This document shows, piece by piece, positions 13,278 to 22,914 of a DNA stretch of 64,000 bases. Below the pieces are notes generated by a model. That model was not told the DNA's origin. It saw nothing but the letters and a program-made list of their open reading frames with translations, and ran no database searches. Position 1 is the stretch's first letter; every line of letters begins with the position of its first letter. Made by a program: the position numbers and the translations under genes. The DNA is from Escarpia spicata. Lineage: Eukaryota; Annelida; Polychaeta; Sabellida; Siboglinidae. The stretch lies in contig OZ023208.1 in NCBI GenBank assembly GCA_963995525.1, positions 27,242,999 to 27,306,998 of the forward strand, read 5' to 3'.

Positions 13278-14426
13278 TTAGCAACTTCCAAAACGTCTCT
13301 CGCATTTCGCTGTGCCCTTTTCCAGTTTTCGTCTGCACACTTTGGCGCCGTTAGGATTGTTACACCCTTTTATGCATTTCATGAAATTTTGGTGGCAGAC
13401 TTGCTTGCACATACGGCAACGATGAACAGAACTAACGTTGGCAGCAGAACAGGTCCTCGCCAGCAAGACTGTTACGATGAGAAACGTTATCTGAAAGAAT
13501 GCGACGTTGCTCAGTGCAGTTGTGATGGTTGTGCTGGTGGTTGTGGTGGCTGTGGTGGTTGTGGTGGCTGTGGTGGTTGTGGTGGTTGTGGTGGTTGTGG
13601 TGGCTGTGGTGGTTGTGGTGGTTGTGGTGGTTGTGGTGGCTGTGGTGGTTGTGGTGGCTGTGGTGGCTGTGGTGGCTGTGGTGGCTGTGGTGGCTGTGGT
13701 GGCGCTGGTGGCTGTGGTGGCTGTGGTGGCTGTGGTGGCGCTGGTGGTCGTGGTAGCTGTGGTGGCTGTGGTGGCTGTGGTGGCTGTGGTGGCTGTGGTG
13801 GCTGTGGTGGCTGTGGTGGCAGTGGTGGCTGTGGTGGCTGTGGTGGCTGTGGTGGCTGTGGTGGCTGTGGTGGATGTGGTGGCGCTGGTGGTTGTGGTGG
13901 CTGTGGTGGCTGTGGTGGCTGTGGTGGCTGTGGTGGCGCTGGTGGCTGTGGTGGCTGTGGTGGCTGTGGTGGCTGTGGTGGCTGTGGTGGCTGAGGTGGC
14001 TGTAGAGGTTGTGGTAGTGCTGGTAGTGGCCGTAATGGTGGTGGTGGTGGTGGTGATGGTGATGGTGATGGTGGTTGTCGTGATGGTGATGGTTGTTGTG
14101 ATGGTGGTGGTGATGGTGGTGATTGTGGTTATGGTAGTGGTGGTGGTAGTGGTGGTGATTGTGGTGGAGGTGGTGATTGTGGTGGTATTGGTGGTGGTGT
14201 TGATGATGGTGATTATGATGGTGGTGGTGTTGATAATGGTGATTATGATGGTAGTGATGATTATGATGGTGGTAATGATGGTGGTGATGGTGATGGTGAT
14301 GGTGATGGTGATGGTAATAGTGATTGTGGCGATGATAATGATGGTAATGGCGATTGTGATGGTGTTAGTGATAGTAGTGGTGATTGTGATGGTGACAGTG
14401 ATGGTGATGATAATGACGATAGCCAT
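13278..14426 (-). CDS. Small secreted cysteine-rich peptide, paralog 1
   Basis: The terminal exon (minus strand, 13,490 to stop at 13,278, 70 codons) encodes a hydrophobic segment ([14 protein letters not shown]) and then a basic domain of about 53 residues with eight cysteines spaced C-x2-C-x3-C-x6-C-x3-C-x8-C-x10-C-x6-C, the last at the C-terminus. A pyrimidine-rich acceptor (cattctttcag) directly precedes 13,490. An upstream ATG codon at 14,426-14,424 followed by a GT at 14,417 would supply a three-codon first exon in phase, giving a canonical signal peptide and placing a 9-bp minisatellite in a 0.93-kb intron. The donor (ATC|GTCATT) is weak. Without splicing, the frame stays open through the minisatellite as a Thr/Ala/Ile-rich run, but that repeat is open in several frames, so this is poor evidence. 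The CxxxC pairs suggest a disulphide-tied helical hairpin. A defence peptide or toxin-like role is possible, but I know no matching family. Confidence 0.55.
   Translation of the reverse strand: MAIVIIITITVTITITTTITNTITIAITIIIIATITITITITITITITTIITTIIIITTIIITIINTTTIIITIINTTTNTTTITTSTTITTTTTTTTITTITTITTTITTTITITTTTITITITTTTTTITATTSTTTTSTATSATTATTATTATTATTATSATTATTATTATTATTTTSATTSTTATTATTATTATTATTATTATTATTATTATTATTATTATTTTSATTATTATTATSATTATTATTATTATTATTTTTATTTTTTTTTTTATTTTTTTTTTTATTTTTATTTTSTTITTALSNVAFFQITFLIVTVLLARTCSAANVSSVHRCRMCKQVCHQNFMKCIKGCNNPNGAKVCRRKLEKGTAKCERRFGSC
13520..14410. repeat. 9-bp minisatellite (GGCTGTGGT)n grading into GGTGAT repeats
   Basis: About 480 bp of near-perfect 9-bp GGCTGTGGT units, with GGCGCTGGT variants, passes into about 400 bp of GGTGAT/GGTGGT/TATGAT repeats. 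The plus strand is strongly G-rich with regular GG pairs. The minus strand reads Thr-Thr-Ala and then Thr-Ile repeats. Confidence 0.95.
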
Positions 14427-14832
14427 AGCATCATACATTGTGTTTCGAGTACGTATGCTGACTACCTTGCCGAGCGTAGCATTTGACACACATATGCGAA
14501 AGCGCCATGAATTAAAACAAGTACAGTAAACCTCGCCTAAGTCGTATTCAATCGGACCGAGTGATTTAATTCGACTTACGTGAAAATCCGACTTAGCCGA
14601 AGATGACATACCCAACGCCAAAAGGCAACCTTCTAAAACCCTGTGAATAACGCTTGAAAGTGACTGGATGCTGCAGTAATTCTACACGTGTTGATGTCCA
14701 TTAGCAACATACAACATTATGCAGTATTAGAACAGTGTTGTGCTTTATTTTGGCACACATCTCTAAGGTTATAGCTTAATAATTATTATTGATAGTAAAT
14801 GTCAGTCATCTTCTATCTCATGATAATGGCCT

Positions 14833-15064
14833 CTACTTGTCAGTCAACTCGATTTCACGAGCGTTAAACCAGAGTGTCTTAATTAGCGTCCATAAAGCAG
14901 CATGTGTGCCATTGAGTTTTATTGTATCTTCACACACCAAGACTTCGTCGCCCTCATCATCGCTCAGTAAACCAACTGTCTGTGTCGGGGTGTTGTACGG
15001 TTTCAATGATCTGCTCGTTATTTCGAGTAGCCAACGTTTCTGCTGTCTCGTCCACACCAGCATT
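14833..15064 (-). pseudogene. Pogo-like transposase C-terminal remnant, paralog 1
   Basis: The minus-strand reading ends ...GLLSDDEGDE...GTHAALWTLIKTLWF..REIEL and stops 310 bp from the element end. It is followed by an AATAAA-type string (minus strand near 14,745). An acidic stretch followed by an 'S/T-H-xx-AL-x-xL-xx-L-x-W' helix matches the C-terminal tails of Tigger/pogo transposases. An overlapping frame carries the preceding acidic text (DETAETLATPNNEQIIETVQ), so a frameshift is present. The foldback element at 15,071 cuts this stretch. Its continuation lies at 17,844-18,004. No DDD catalytic core was found. Confidence 0.4.
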
Positions 15065-15070
15065 GTCGTC

Positions 15071-15400
15071 AGTAGTAAAGGAGGTTAAGTAGCGCAGGCA
15101 ACTTGATTATGATGGGTGGAAGTGGAAAGTACCCGGATGTAGGTCAAGGTCAAATACCCGGATGTAGGTCAAGGTCCCGGGTGTAGGTCACGTGGCGCCG
15201 ATGGCGCCACCTGTCGGATAGGTCACGGACTAAAATAGCGCCACCTAGCGGATATGTCATCAACTAAAAGAGGTCCCGGATGTAGGTCAAAATTCACTGC
15301 CAAGTACCCGGATGTATGTCACGTGGCGCCTGTGGCGCCACCTGTCGGATATGTCACGGTCTAAAATAGCGCCACCTAGCGGATATGTCATGAACAAAAA
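15071..15400. repeat. Left inverted arm of the foldback element
   Basis: Matches 17,510-17,843 inverted, with only scattered differences. It contains repeated 'cccggatgtaggtcaaggt' and 'tagcgccacctagcggatat' modules, the latter continuing in degenerate form to about 15,850. Confidence 0.85.
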
Positions 15401-15879
15401 AGGTCCCGGATGTAGGTCTAGGTCAAAGGTCAAGGCCAAGTACCCGGATGTAGGTCACGTGGCGCCGGTGGCGCCACCTATCGGATAGGTCATGAACTAA
15501 AAACGTCACATGGCGGAATTTTTTCGAACTGAATCGAGTTGCCCTGTAGCGCCACCTATCGGAATTTTTCGGAACGGAAATAACCTTACCAGTAGTGTCA
15601 CCTAGCGGATTTTTGTCAAACTAAATGTTCGAGTACTGCCCAAATTCGTGCGTCTTGGTTTGGGCGTTAGCGCCACCTGGCGGATTTTTTGTGAACTAAC
15701 TTCAACTAGCGGATAGGTCGTGAACTGCAAGTGGTGCCATCTGATGGATAAGTTGTAAACTAAATGTAGGAGTACTGCCCAAATTCGTGTCTCTTGCACG
15801 CTTGCGTGCAATAGAGCCCCCCTGACGGATACTTCATGAACCACAAACATCATCCCTGGCGGGGCAAGTGAGCGAACCC

Positions 15880-16070
15880 CATGTTAAAGCATAGGGAATT
15901 TTCACCATGTTAAGAGATAGGGATTTTCCCCATGTTAAAGCATAGGGAATTTTCCCCATGTTAAAACATAGGTCATTTTATCGTAAAGGTATGCGACCAC
16001 TTTTCGATTTTTCACTCCATGTTAAAGCATAGGACATTTTCACCCTGTAAAGTATAGGGATTTTTCACCA
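15880..16070. repeat. About 30-bp tandem repeats 'ccatgttaaagcataggga'
   Basis: Five to six imperfect units of 'ccatgttaaagcatagggaa' plus 'ttttcc' spacers, inside the foldback element. Confidence 0.85.
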
Positions 16071-16169
16071 TAGCGCGTATGTAATGTAATCCCTTTATGT
16101 GTCGTCATGATGCAGTGACATCGTTAAAACTCTGCAGTCTGTGCTTTTGAATTTTCTACTCTACAATCT

Positions 16170-16577
16170 GTGATCTTTCGGTACGTCCACGTGAACTTTA
16201 TGTTCTGTTTAACATTTTGGAAGATGAACATCATGTCTAGTGATAACGGCCGACAAGGGATTTTGCTACCGAAGGTGCAGCCTTCTCCGGCTATGGGACC
16301 ACTCGACCTCTCGACCCAGACAATCAACCTGGACCAACAGCCACCGATCATTTCAACGACCAGTCCGATGACCAGTTTGATGATCAAAACAATTTCGTCT
16401 CTGTCATCAGCTCCGTCAACCAACCCAACCATCAACCTGACGCCATCACCTCCGACGAAGCGTCAGAAGCTTCACGAGATTTCGGATGACACATCACACG
16501 AGAGTACGGTTCGACGTGTTATCGCGTCAAATCCCTCCTTTTTCACGAAAATAGACGTGTTATGTGTGTGTGTGTGA
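16170..16577 (+). CDS. Hypothetical ORF inside the foldback element
   Basis: The open frame codes for 135 residues, or about 114 from the internal Met-Ser-Ser at 16,233. It is rich in Ser, Thr and Pro and has a basic nuclear-signal-like string (PPTKRQKLHE) near residue 97. It runs into the GTGA microsatellite at its 3' end and stops there. No catalytic motif or known domain was recognised. It could be a truncated N-terminal part of an element protein or a chance frame. It is the only coding-like sequence between the element's arms. Confidence 0.25.
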   Translation: MIFRYVHVNFMFCLTFWKMNIMSSDNGRQGILLPKVQPSPAMGPLDLSTQTINLDQQPPIISTTSPMTSLMIKTISSLSSAPSTNPTINLTPSPPTKRQKLHEISDDTSHESTVRRVIASNPSFFTKIDVLCVCV

Positions 16578-16813
16578 GTGAGTGAGTGAGTGAGTGAGTG
16601 AGTGAGTGAGTGAGTGAAAAGACACGAAGTGTGAGTGAGTGAGTGAGTGACTCAGTGAGTGACTCAGTGAGTGATTGAGTGAGTGAGTGAGTGAGTGAGT
16701 GAGTGAGTGAGTGAGTGAGTGAACATACACGAAGGGTGAGTGAGTGAGTGAGTGAGTGAGTGTGTGTGTGTGTGTGAGTGAGTGAGTGAGTGTGTGAGTG
16801 AGTGAGTGAGTGA

Positions 16814-16880
<67 letters not shown>
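16562..16880. repeat. (GTGA)n / (GT)n microsatellite
   Basis: GAGT/GTGA tetranucleotides are interrupted by two 'acacgaag' strings and then give way to about 60 bp of (GT)n. Confidence 0.95.
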
Positions 16881-16882
<2 letters not shown>

Positions 16883-17019
16883 GTCGACCCTTTGATTAGG
16901 GGTAGGACGTGCCTAGTCTATGCATTTACAACTTTAACACAGGTCCAAACCGGATAAAGCATAGCCATAGGCATAGGCATAGGCATAGAGGCTAAAGGCT
17001 ATCTGGCCTACAGCGCATA

Positions 17020-17485
17020 ATCACGGACAAACACCTTACAAACACTGACAAACAGCTCATAACCACTGACAAACAGCTCATAACCACTGACAAACACCTC
17101 ATAACCACCAACAAACACTGACAAACAACTTACAAACACTGACAAACAATTTGCAAACACTGACAAACAGCTCATAACCACAGACAAACACCTTACAAAC
17201 ACTGACAAACAGCTCATAACCACTGACAAACAGCTCATAACCACTGACAAACAGCTCATAACCACCAACAAACACTGACAAACAACTTACAAACACTGAC
17301 AAACAATTTGCAAACACTGACAAACAGCTCATAACCACAGACAAACAACTTACAAACACTGACAAACAGCTCATAACCACTGACAAACACCTTACAAACA
17401 CTGACAAACAGCTCATAACCACGGACAAACAACTTACAAACACTTACAAACAGCTCATAGCCACCAACAAACAGCTCATAACCAC
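17020..17485. repeat. Composite tandem array of 'acaaacactg' and 'acaaacagctcataaccact' units
   Basis: Units of 15-21 bp alternate in higher-order blocks: 'gacaaacagctcataaccac' and 'gacaaacaacttacaaacact'. A block of about 170 bp seems to have been duplicated as a unit, because the 'accaccaacaaacactgac' join recurs near 17,104 and 17,262. Open frames on the minus strand arise from the repeat and are not genes. Confidence 0.9.
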
Positions 17486-17509
17486 GCTACTGGCGCTACT
17501 GGTCAACCC

Positions 17510-17843
17510 AATTTAGTTCTAAAAAATTTCGCCCTGTCACATTTTTATTTCATGACCTATCCGATAGGTGGCGCCACCGGCGCCACGTGACCTACATCCG
17601 GGTACTTGACCTTGACCTTTGACCTATACCTACATCCGGACCTGTTTAGTTCATGATATATCCGCTAGGTGGCGCTATTTTAGTCCGTGACCTATCCGAC
17701 AGGTGGCGCCACCGGCGCCACGTGACCTACATCCGGGACCTTGATCTACATCCGGGTATTTGGCCTTGACCTACATCCGGGTACTTTCCACTTCCACCCC
17801 ATCATAATCAAGTTGCCTGCGCTACTTAACCTCCTTTACTACT
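17510..17843. repeat. Right inverted arm of the foldback element
   Basis: Reverse complement of the left arm. It ends 'cctcctttactact' directly before the second GTCGTC. Confidence 0.85.
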
Positions 17844-18004
17844 GTCGTCCATCTTGCAATCGACATTTCAATACATCTCGTGAAGCTTATTCCGTACATA
17901 ATTCTTTTGTCTTTGGCGGAGATAGATCGTAGAAATTGGTGGTGCAGATAAGTTAATAAACGAGTAGAATTACAAGATTTAACAATATTTAACAAGATTG
18001 CCAT

Positions 18005-19245
18005 CTAGAAAAGTAACTCTAGATGGCAGGTGGACAAGGAAGCCTTTTGGCTTATCGAGAGTCCAATACTTGTTATCTACGTGTATCCCGCCCTATTAAG
18101 GTGTGTCAATTTTATTTTAAAACATATTCACGCTACTAGCACCAACACAATCATGAGATGATATGTTCATTTACAGTCCTTTGTGAGAATGAGAACTTTC
18201 TTATATCTAATCTACACTGCTCCTTTACTAATGTAACTTCATGTCCTCTTGTCCTTCTATCTTTCTGAGAAAAAAATGTTTCTATCAATATTTTCATAAT
18301 AATTCAATATTTTAAACACGTCTATCTGATCTTCTCTCAATATCCTAGTCTCTTTGTTGTTATTTGTTAAACCACATTTTTAGGCGTAATTCGTAACTAA
18401 AATCCCTCAGTTTTGATATCATTTTAGTTGCTCTTCTCTGTACTCTTTCTCGCGTATCTATGTCCTTCCTGCGATATGGTCTCCACGCTTGAATACAATA
18501 TTCTAAATGAGGCCTAACTATTGTTTTGTACTGCGGTATTATTAGCTCATTTTACTTATACGTTATGTTTCGTCTAATTAATCCAAGGATTTGATTTCCC
18601 TTTGAAGCGGCAAGTCCTGAAACCTTCATATCAACACTAATGGCTAACTCTAAGTCCTTTTGTTTTATAGTAGTATTTAGTACAGAACCCCCCATTGTAC
18701 ATCTTCGTTCCAAAGTCCTGTGTGGAGGCATTTACGTTTCCCAAAATTGAACAACATTTGTCATTGTTTAGACCATTTCATCAACCTGTCAAGATCATCT
18801 TGTAAATGCTATCTATCTCCATCACGGTTAATCCTTCTAAACAAGTTTGTATCATCCGCAAATTTCAAAACCTTACTTGTTATATCATCGTCCAAATCAT
18901 TGATATATATTAAGAATAATATATGTCCCGGTACTGATCCCTGTGGTACCCCACTCACAAATTATTTCCAGTTTGAAGCCTCCCCATCAACTACTACCCG
19001 TTGTCTTCTGTCAATTAGCCATTTTTCTATCCAGTTAATTAAACCATTTCCTATGGCATGAGCCTTTAGTTTAAGCAGTAACCTTTGATGTGACACTTTG
19101 TTGAAAGCTTTCTGAAAATCTAAGTAGATGATATCTACTGGTGATCCCTCGTCTACCCACTTAGTGATATCTCCCAACATATTTGTTAAGCATGACCTCG
19201 CTATTAGAAACCAATGTTGAGCTGGGTTTATCAAGTTATGTTTAA
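18005..19245 (-). pseudogene. CR1-like LINE, 3' half, minus strand, copy A
   Basis: Reading from 19,234 downward gives INPAQHWFL.ARSCLTNML (RT block 2a), IIYLDFQKAFNKV (catalytic motif A, D present), then the FADDT motif C near 18,860 and thumb or C-terminal text toward 18,400. The 3' end near 18,010 carries a short perfect hairpin (CCATCTAGA..TCTAGATGG) and a (TTAACAAGAT)n-like tail, also seen at the other CR1 copies. Several stops and frameshifts are present. The upstream half (NYRPVSLTS block) lies at 22,261-22,634, separated by the TTAA element. Confidence 0.75.
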
Positions 19246-19249
19246 TTAA

Positions 19250-22200
19250 AGGGATTCTTTGAGAATTTTAATCTCTTTGTAATGTACGCAATTATTAGGT
19301 AATCCTGTTAATATTATTATTTCATGTAATTCTATGCCTTTATTTCATTAGAATTATGTTTTATTAATCACTAATGACCCTGACAATATATCGAAAAAAT
19401 AACTCTGAATACGCGGAGTTTCTACTTTGGGCCCACCTTCACAATCCGTATAAGGCATGCTTATGAATATTCGGGACTGTCCGTCAGACTTCGATTAGCT
19501 ACGCCGAGTTAGTAGATGCAAGAAATACGTCATCAACATGTATGTGTATATGGATTCGCCACCGCCATGCGAATGAGTCGTGACCGATAAAATTATCAAA
19601 ATGAAACGTGGACCAGCTGCTGTTTATGTCACAGATTCAGCAAGGTAAAGAAGGAAATATATGGAATAAACGGAGAATGAACATAGCAACAGTTGATGAC
19701 AGACGGATTGATTTAAAAGAAAAAACACATCTCCATGCACGAAGCCGCCGATGCCGATCGATGGCGACGCCGATGACGATGCCATATTGAATTTGAATGA
19801 TTGGCATTGGTTTTGTTGGAATATAAAAACTGTGGTACTGTCATGTTCATTTTTCACTAGGTACATCTGGCCGTACATTTTGAAGTGAAGTTTTAATGTA
19901 ACGTTTAGACAACAGAAACTTACTGAAGCCGAGAAACATTCAATAATGAAACCATTTTATTTGCACCATAAATCCTGCTGCTATTTCCATAAGCAGTATA
20001 AATACATTATAAATCACTTTTTTGAAATGTATATCTATAAAGAGCATAACATTAGATAAAATATTAAAATCTATTGCATCAGTATAAAAACTTGTTTTAT
20101 TTTGTACTGAGAGTGCAATAATTATTTGTTCTGCCCATCATTTATAGTAATAGATATTGAATTTCGATAACAACTAAAATGGCCATTGTATGATGGAAAT
20201 AAAGTGATAAAATTACTAAACTTTTAAAGTAACGCATATTTTAAAACACGGTTTTTAGTCATCATTGGTGTATTTAGCTCAAGAAGATCCCTAAGACATT
20301 TTGAATGTTGTGGAACATTTATATTTTATGAATTTTCAACATTATTGTAAAAGCAACTTTGTCGACACCTTTTTATACACTACTCCCAGTATAGTTCACT
20401 TAACACAAACTTGTTTTAACAAATTTTGAAGTATATGCGGTAGAACACAATCCAAACATGATGAGCATAAGAAAGCATACATTTTATTATGTACTCCTAT
20501 TTTTCAATATATTGACGGAATGATGTGCATTTGGATGCACAAATCGATCGATTGAACGGTGACCCATTGTCCAATTAATGGCAGTGTTAAGTAGAGCTCT
20601 TCAATTTCCTCTTTCCATCAGCTCAGCTATTTCCAATGTTCCTGCAAATAAAGTTGAATTTATGAAACTGAGCCTAACTATGTCTATGAGTTAACTACCT
20701 CAACACTGTGCATATTAATTCAGTTTGTATATTGGATTATGGGACTTATCACCAAGTGTACAGCTGGCTAAATGAAAAAGAAATACAAGAGAACCTTGTT
20801 ATGTTGATTCAGTCAGATTAAAATCCCAATCCATTACTTTGACCTACTTTTAATTTGTTTCAGCATAATTACCTGTATGGATTGGTCATATACAGTGCAC
20901 TCCAGATAACTTGAACTCACATAAGTGCATTTTTGCTTAGTTAAATCAATCTTTTCCTTGGTCCAGGGCAAAGGTCCCAATAAGGGGACCTTCTGAAAAC
21001 TTTCTAGTTATCAGAAATTCCACTTGTCAGTATTGTCATGGGTCCCTGGAAGTTCGACCATATCCAGAGTGCACTGTATATTTTCCTTTATTCTTGCTCA
21101 AATAATTAATGTTGTATATAATTATACATATGGGCCATACTCGTGAAAAGTGTACAATGACAGTAAAGTAGCATGTCAAAAATATGTTTAATTTGTTTTT
21201 AGGGAGTACTATTATTATCAAATGTGCTATTCACATGAAGCAGCGCAACTCAATCTGCTATATTATTAGATTTTTAATAATATATTCATGGATAAAAACT
21301 TGTTGTCTAAAATTCGTGCATCGCAAACTTCCGTGGCAACATGGTATTGTGTACTACAAACCTAAAATGTTTACATTGAATGATGACATGCCAGCCAGGT
21401 TTGCTAGCAATCGTAGCTGTAGCATTAAAACAGTCTGTGAACATACGAATCTAACATTTTTATGTTTCGGTTCAAATAAGTGGGGAAACGGGGACTTTTC
21501 AAAAACGGCTGACTGGAATTTGGAAAGGCAAGACCCGTAGTCGGCGTAGACCCCTAGTCGTAGACACACATACCCAAATCCCAGATTTAGGCAACAAAAT
21601 TACATCCACGACCAGGTTAATCATCGTGCTATGGTTGCATATACTAATATTTTAGCGTGCATTTTCGTTCACTGCATGTCAAATATTGGACAATGCAGTT
21701 TTATTAACTAGAAAGACGAGACCCTTGCCTAAGGCTAAGCGGCTAAGGCTATGTTAGTTATTGTAGTTGAGGCTCGACAGATTCAGTGACAGTCCCAGCG
21801 GCAGCTGACACCGACTGCAGTCGTCCGCGTCACGAAACGTTAATCGGCTGACGGCATTCAACAGCAGGGTTAATTAAACAATGCTTACGCTTCCTACACT
21901 GATAAAAATAGCTGTCAATGTACATATATCTACAAATTGCTTATTTACAATGCCATTGCTTGAATCAACACACCTCGGAAACTAACATGTCAACTATGTG
22001 TGTGACGTCAACGGTCTTCGTGTGGTTCACTGCGCGTGCATAAACATTCGTTATATGCGGGCTGCAGAATTAATCATTCATGTGGCAGCAAACTCAAAAT
22101 GATTCGCGTAAACACAACTGTTTATCGTTTTTTTTGCGCAGATAACACCAAAATTATGCATAAACATGCAAGACATAAGTAGCAGGGAATGTATTTATGG

Positions 22201-22260
22201 GAAATTAATACGTTTTGATACGATACACCTCAAATGTATATTAGCTTACAAAGAATCCAT
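19250..22260. mobile_element. TTAA-specific DNA transposon (piggyBac/Kolobok-like), copy A
   Basis: The ends are inverted copies of AGGGATTCTTTG (right end AGGAATCT-like with one change), flanked by TTAA at 19,246-19,249 and 22,261-22,264. The insertion splits a CR1 ORF. In copy B, joining the two flanks across a single TTAA restores the LINE reading frame (...DVLV-KHNLINP...), confirming the boundaries. It is about 3.0 kb, and I recognise no transposase inside, so it is probably non-autonomous or decayed. It contains a Tc1/pogo-type MITE at 20,891-21,078. TTAA duplication is shared by piggyBac and Kolobok, and the AGGG start favours neither decisively. Confidence 0.75.
20891..21078. mobile_element. 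Short TA-flanked MITE (pogo/Tc1-like)
   Basis: About 188 bp bounded by inverted 'acagtgcactc(c)agata' ends with TA on each side ('tatacagtgcactcc' and 'gagtgcactgtatat'). The internal sequence is partly self-complementary ('aaggtcccaataaggggacctt'). In copy B the left end survives near 37,496 but the right end has been lost. Confidence 0.75.
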
Positions 22261-22634
22261 TTAACAAGAAAATCCACCGTTTGATCTTTAATTAGTCTTT
22301 CTAATAATTTGCAAATCACCGATGTTAAACTCACTGGTCTATAGTTCTCAGACTTGTTTCTCAAACCTGTTTTAAATAACGATATTATGTTTGTTTCTTT
22401 CCATTCTAAAGGAACCACTCCCTCTTCTAATCTAATGACAAGTTGAAAACTGTTGCAAGTGGTATGCTAATTTGTTCTACAATTTCCAATAGTAGTTTGG
22501 GCGGAATCCCATCCACTCCAGGTGATTTATTATCCTTCATAGCTCTTATTTTCTTAGCTACCATTTCCGGGGTTACAATTAACTGTCTTAAATAGTCTGA
22601 TTTCGCCCCCTTGAACTTAGCCTCTGGTACTGGC
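22261..22634 (-). pseudogene. CR1-like LINE, upstream RT part, minus strand, copy A
   Basis: The minus-strand reading VPLEWKETNIISLFKTGLRN, KSENYRPVSLTSVICKLLER and LIKD is the RT block 1-2 of CR1-type elements. It continues across the TTAA element into 19,245-18,005. The text upstream (PGVDGIPPKLL type, better seen in copy B) belongs to the start of the RT domain. It is truncated at 22,634 by the LTR fragment. Confidence 0.75.
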
Positions 22635-22910
22635 TGTGGTGTCTAGTAACTGTTAATGACCGCTCCCCTCCTCATGCAATTCAGGCCTGATCCCTGGGCG
22701 GAAGCGGGGAGTAGAAATATTGAGTTAAAATCGGAAAGCATTTGTTTGTGTGAGTCTCTGTATTAATCGATGTTTAGATACGATAGAAGGGAATACACTA
22801 CATTTGCGACGAGTAAAGCTACAAATGAACACTCAGTTGAACGATAAAACTAAACGAGAATGGCAGTGATGCTGGAAATCGCAAGTTTTCCGATGTTTGA
22901 TACACCAATT
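22635..22910 (+). mobile_element. Short LTR plus gag start of a gypsy-like element, copy A
   Basis: A 168-bp LTR-like unit (22,635-22,802) has TGTGGTG...CACTACA ends. It is followed by 'tttgcgacgag', the decayed form of TTGGCGACGAG, a leader/primer-site string common just after LTRs of metazoan gypsy elements. An ATG then opens a gag-like start (MAVMLEIASFPMFDT; gypsy gags often begin with ..FP.FD). After about 15 residues the text changes directly into a CR1 LINE in the same orientation, so the junction is chimeric. Copy B (50,994-51,157) keeps the better-preserved TGTAGTG...CACTACA ends. Confidence 0.6.
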
Positions 22911-22914
22911 CGAA

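Larger units (their letters stand above)
15071..17843. mobile_element. Foldback-like element with long inverted repeats, 6-bp target duplication
   Basis: Its ends are inverted copies beginning AGTAGTAAAGGAGGTTAAGT and staying highly similar for about 330 bp. It is flanked by GTCGTC at 15,065-15,070 and 17,844-17,849. Copy B keeps the uninterrupted site 'cattgtcgtccatcttgc' near 34,145, proving a 2,773-bp insertion after the segmental duplication. The arms are built of subterminal repeats ('acccggatgtaggtca', 'ggcgccacctgtcggatag'). The middle holds one ORF and several tandem arrays. A 6-bp duplication narrows the candidates (Dada- or IS3EU-like groups make 6-7 bp), but no transposase was recognised, so it is probably non-autonomous. 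Confidence 0.9.

Noticed and set aside
13494..14410. Antifreeze-glycoprotein-like Thr-Thr-Ala coding repeat
   Set aside because: The period resembles AFGP repeats, but the tract has no spacer or processing sites. A good splice acceptor follows it, and a spliced model gives a better secretory start.
13389..14529. Plus-strand Cys-Gly, Val-rich and Trp-Leu ORFs
   Set aside because: They are translations of the 9-bp minisatellite opposite the cysteine-rich gene, and all three plus frames are open.
17008..17443. Ser/Val/Cys-rich repeat ORFs
   Set aside because: They come from the 'caaacagctcataaccactg' tandem array of the foldback element.
22635..22910. Endogenous retrovirus
   Set aside because: The short LTR, TTGGCGACGAG leader and gag start fit an ordinary gypsy-like retrotransposon fragment, and no envelope gene is present.
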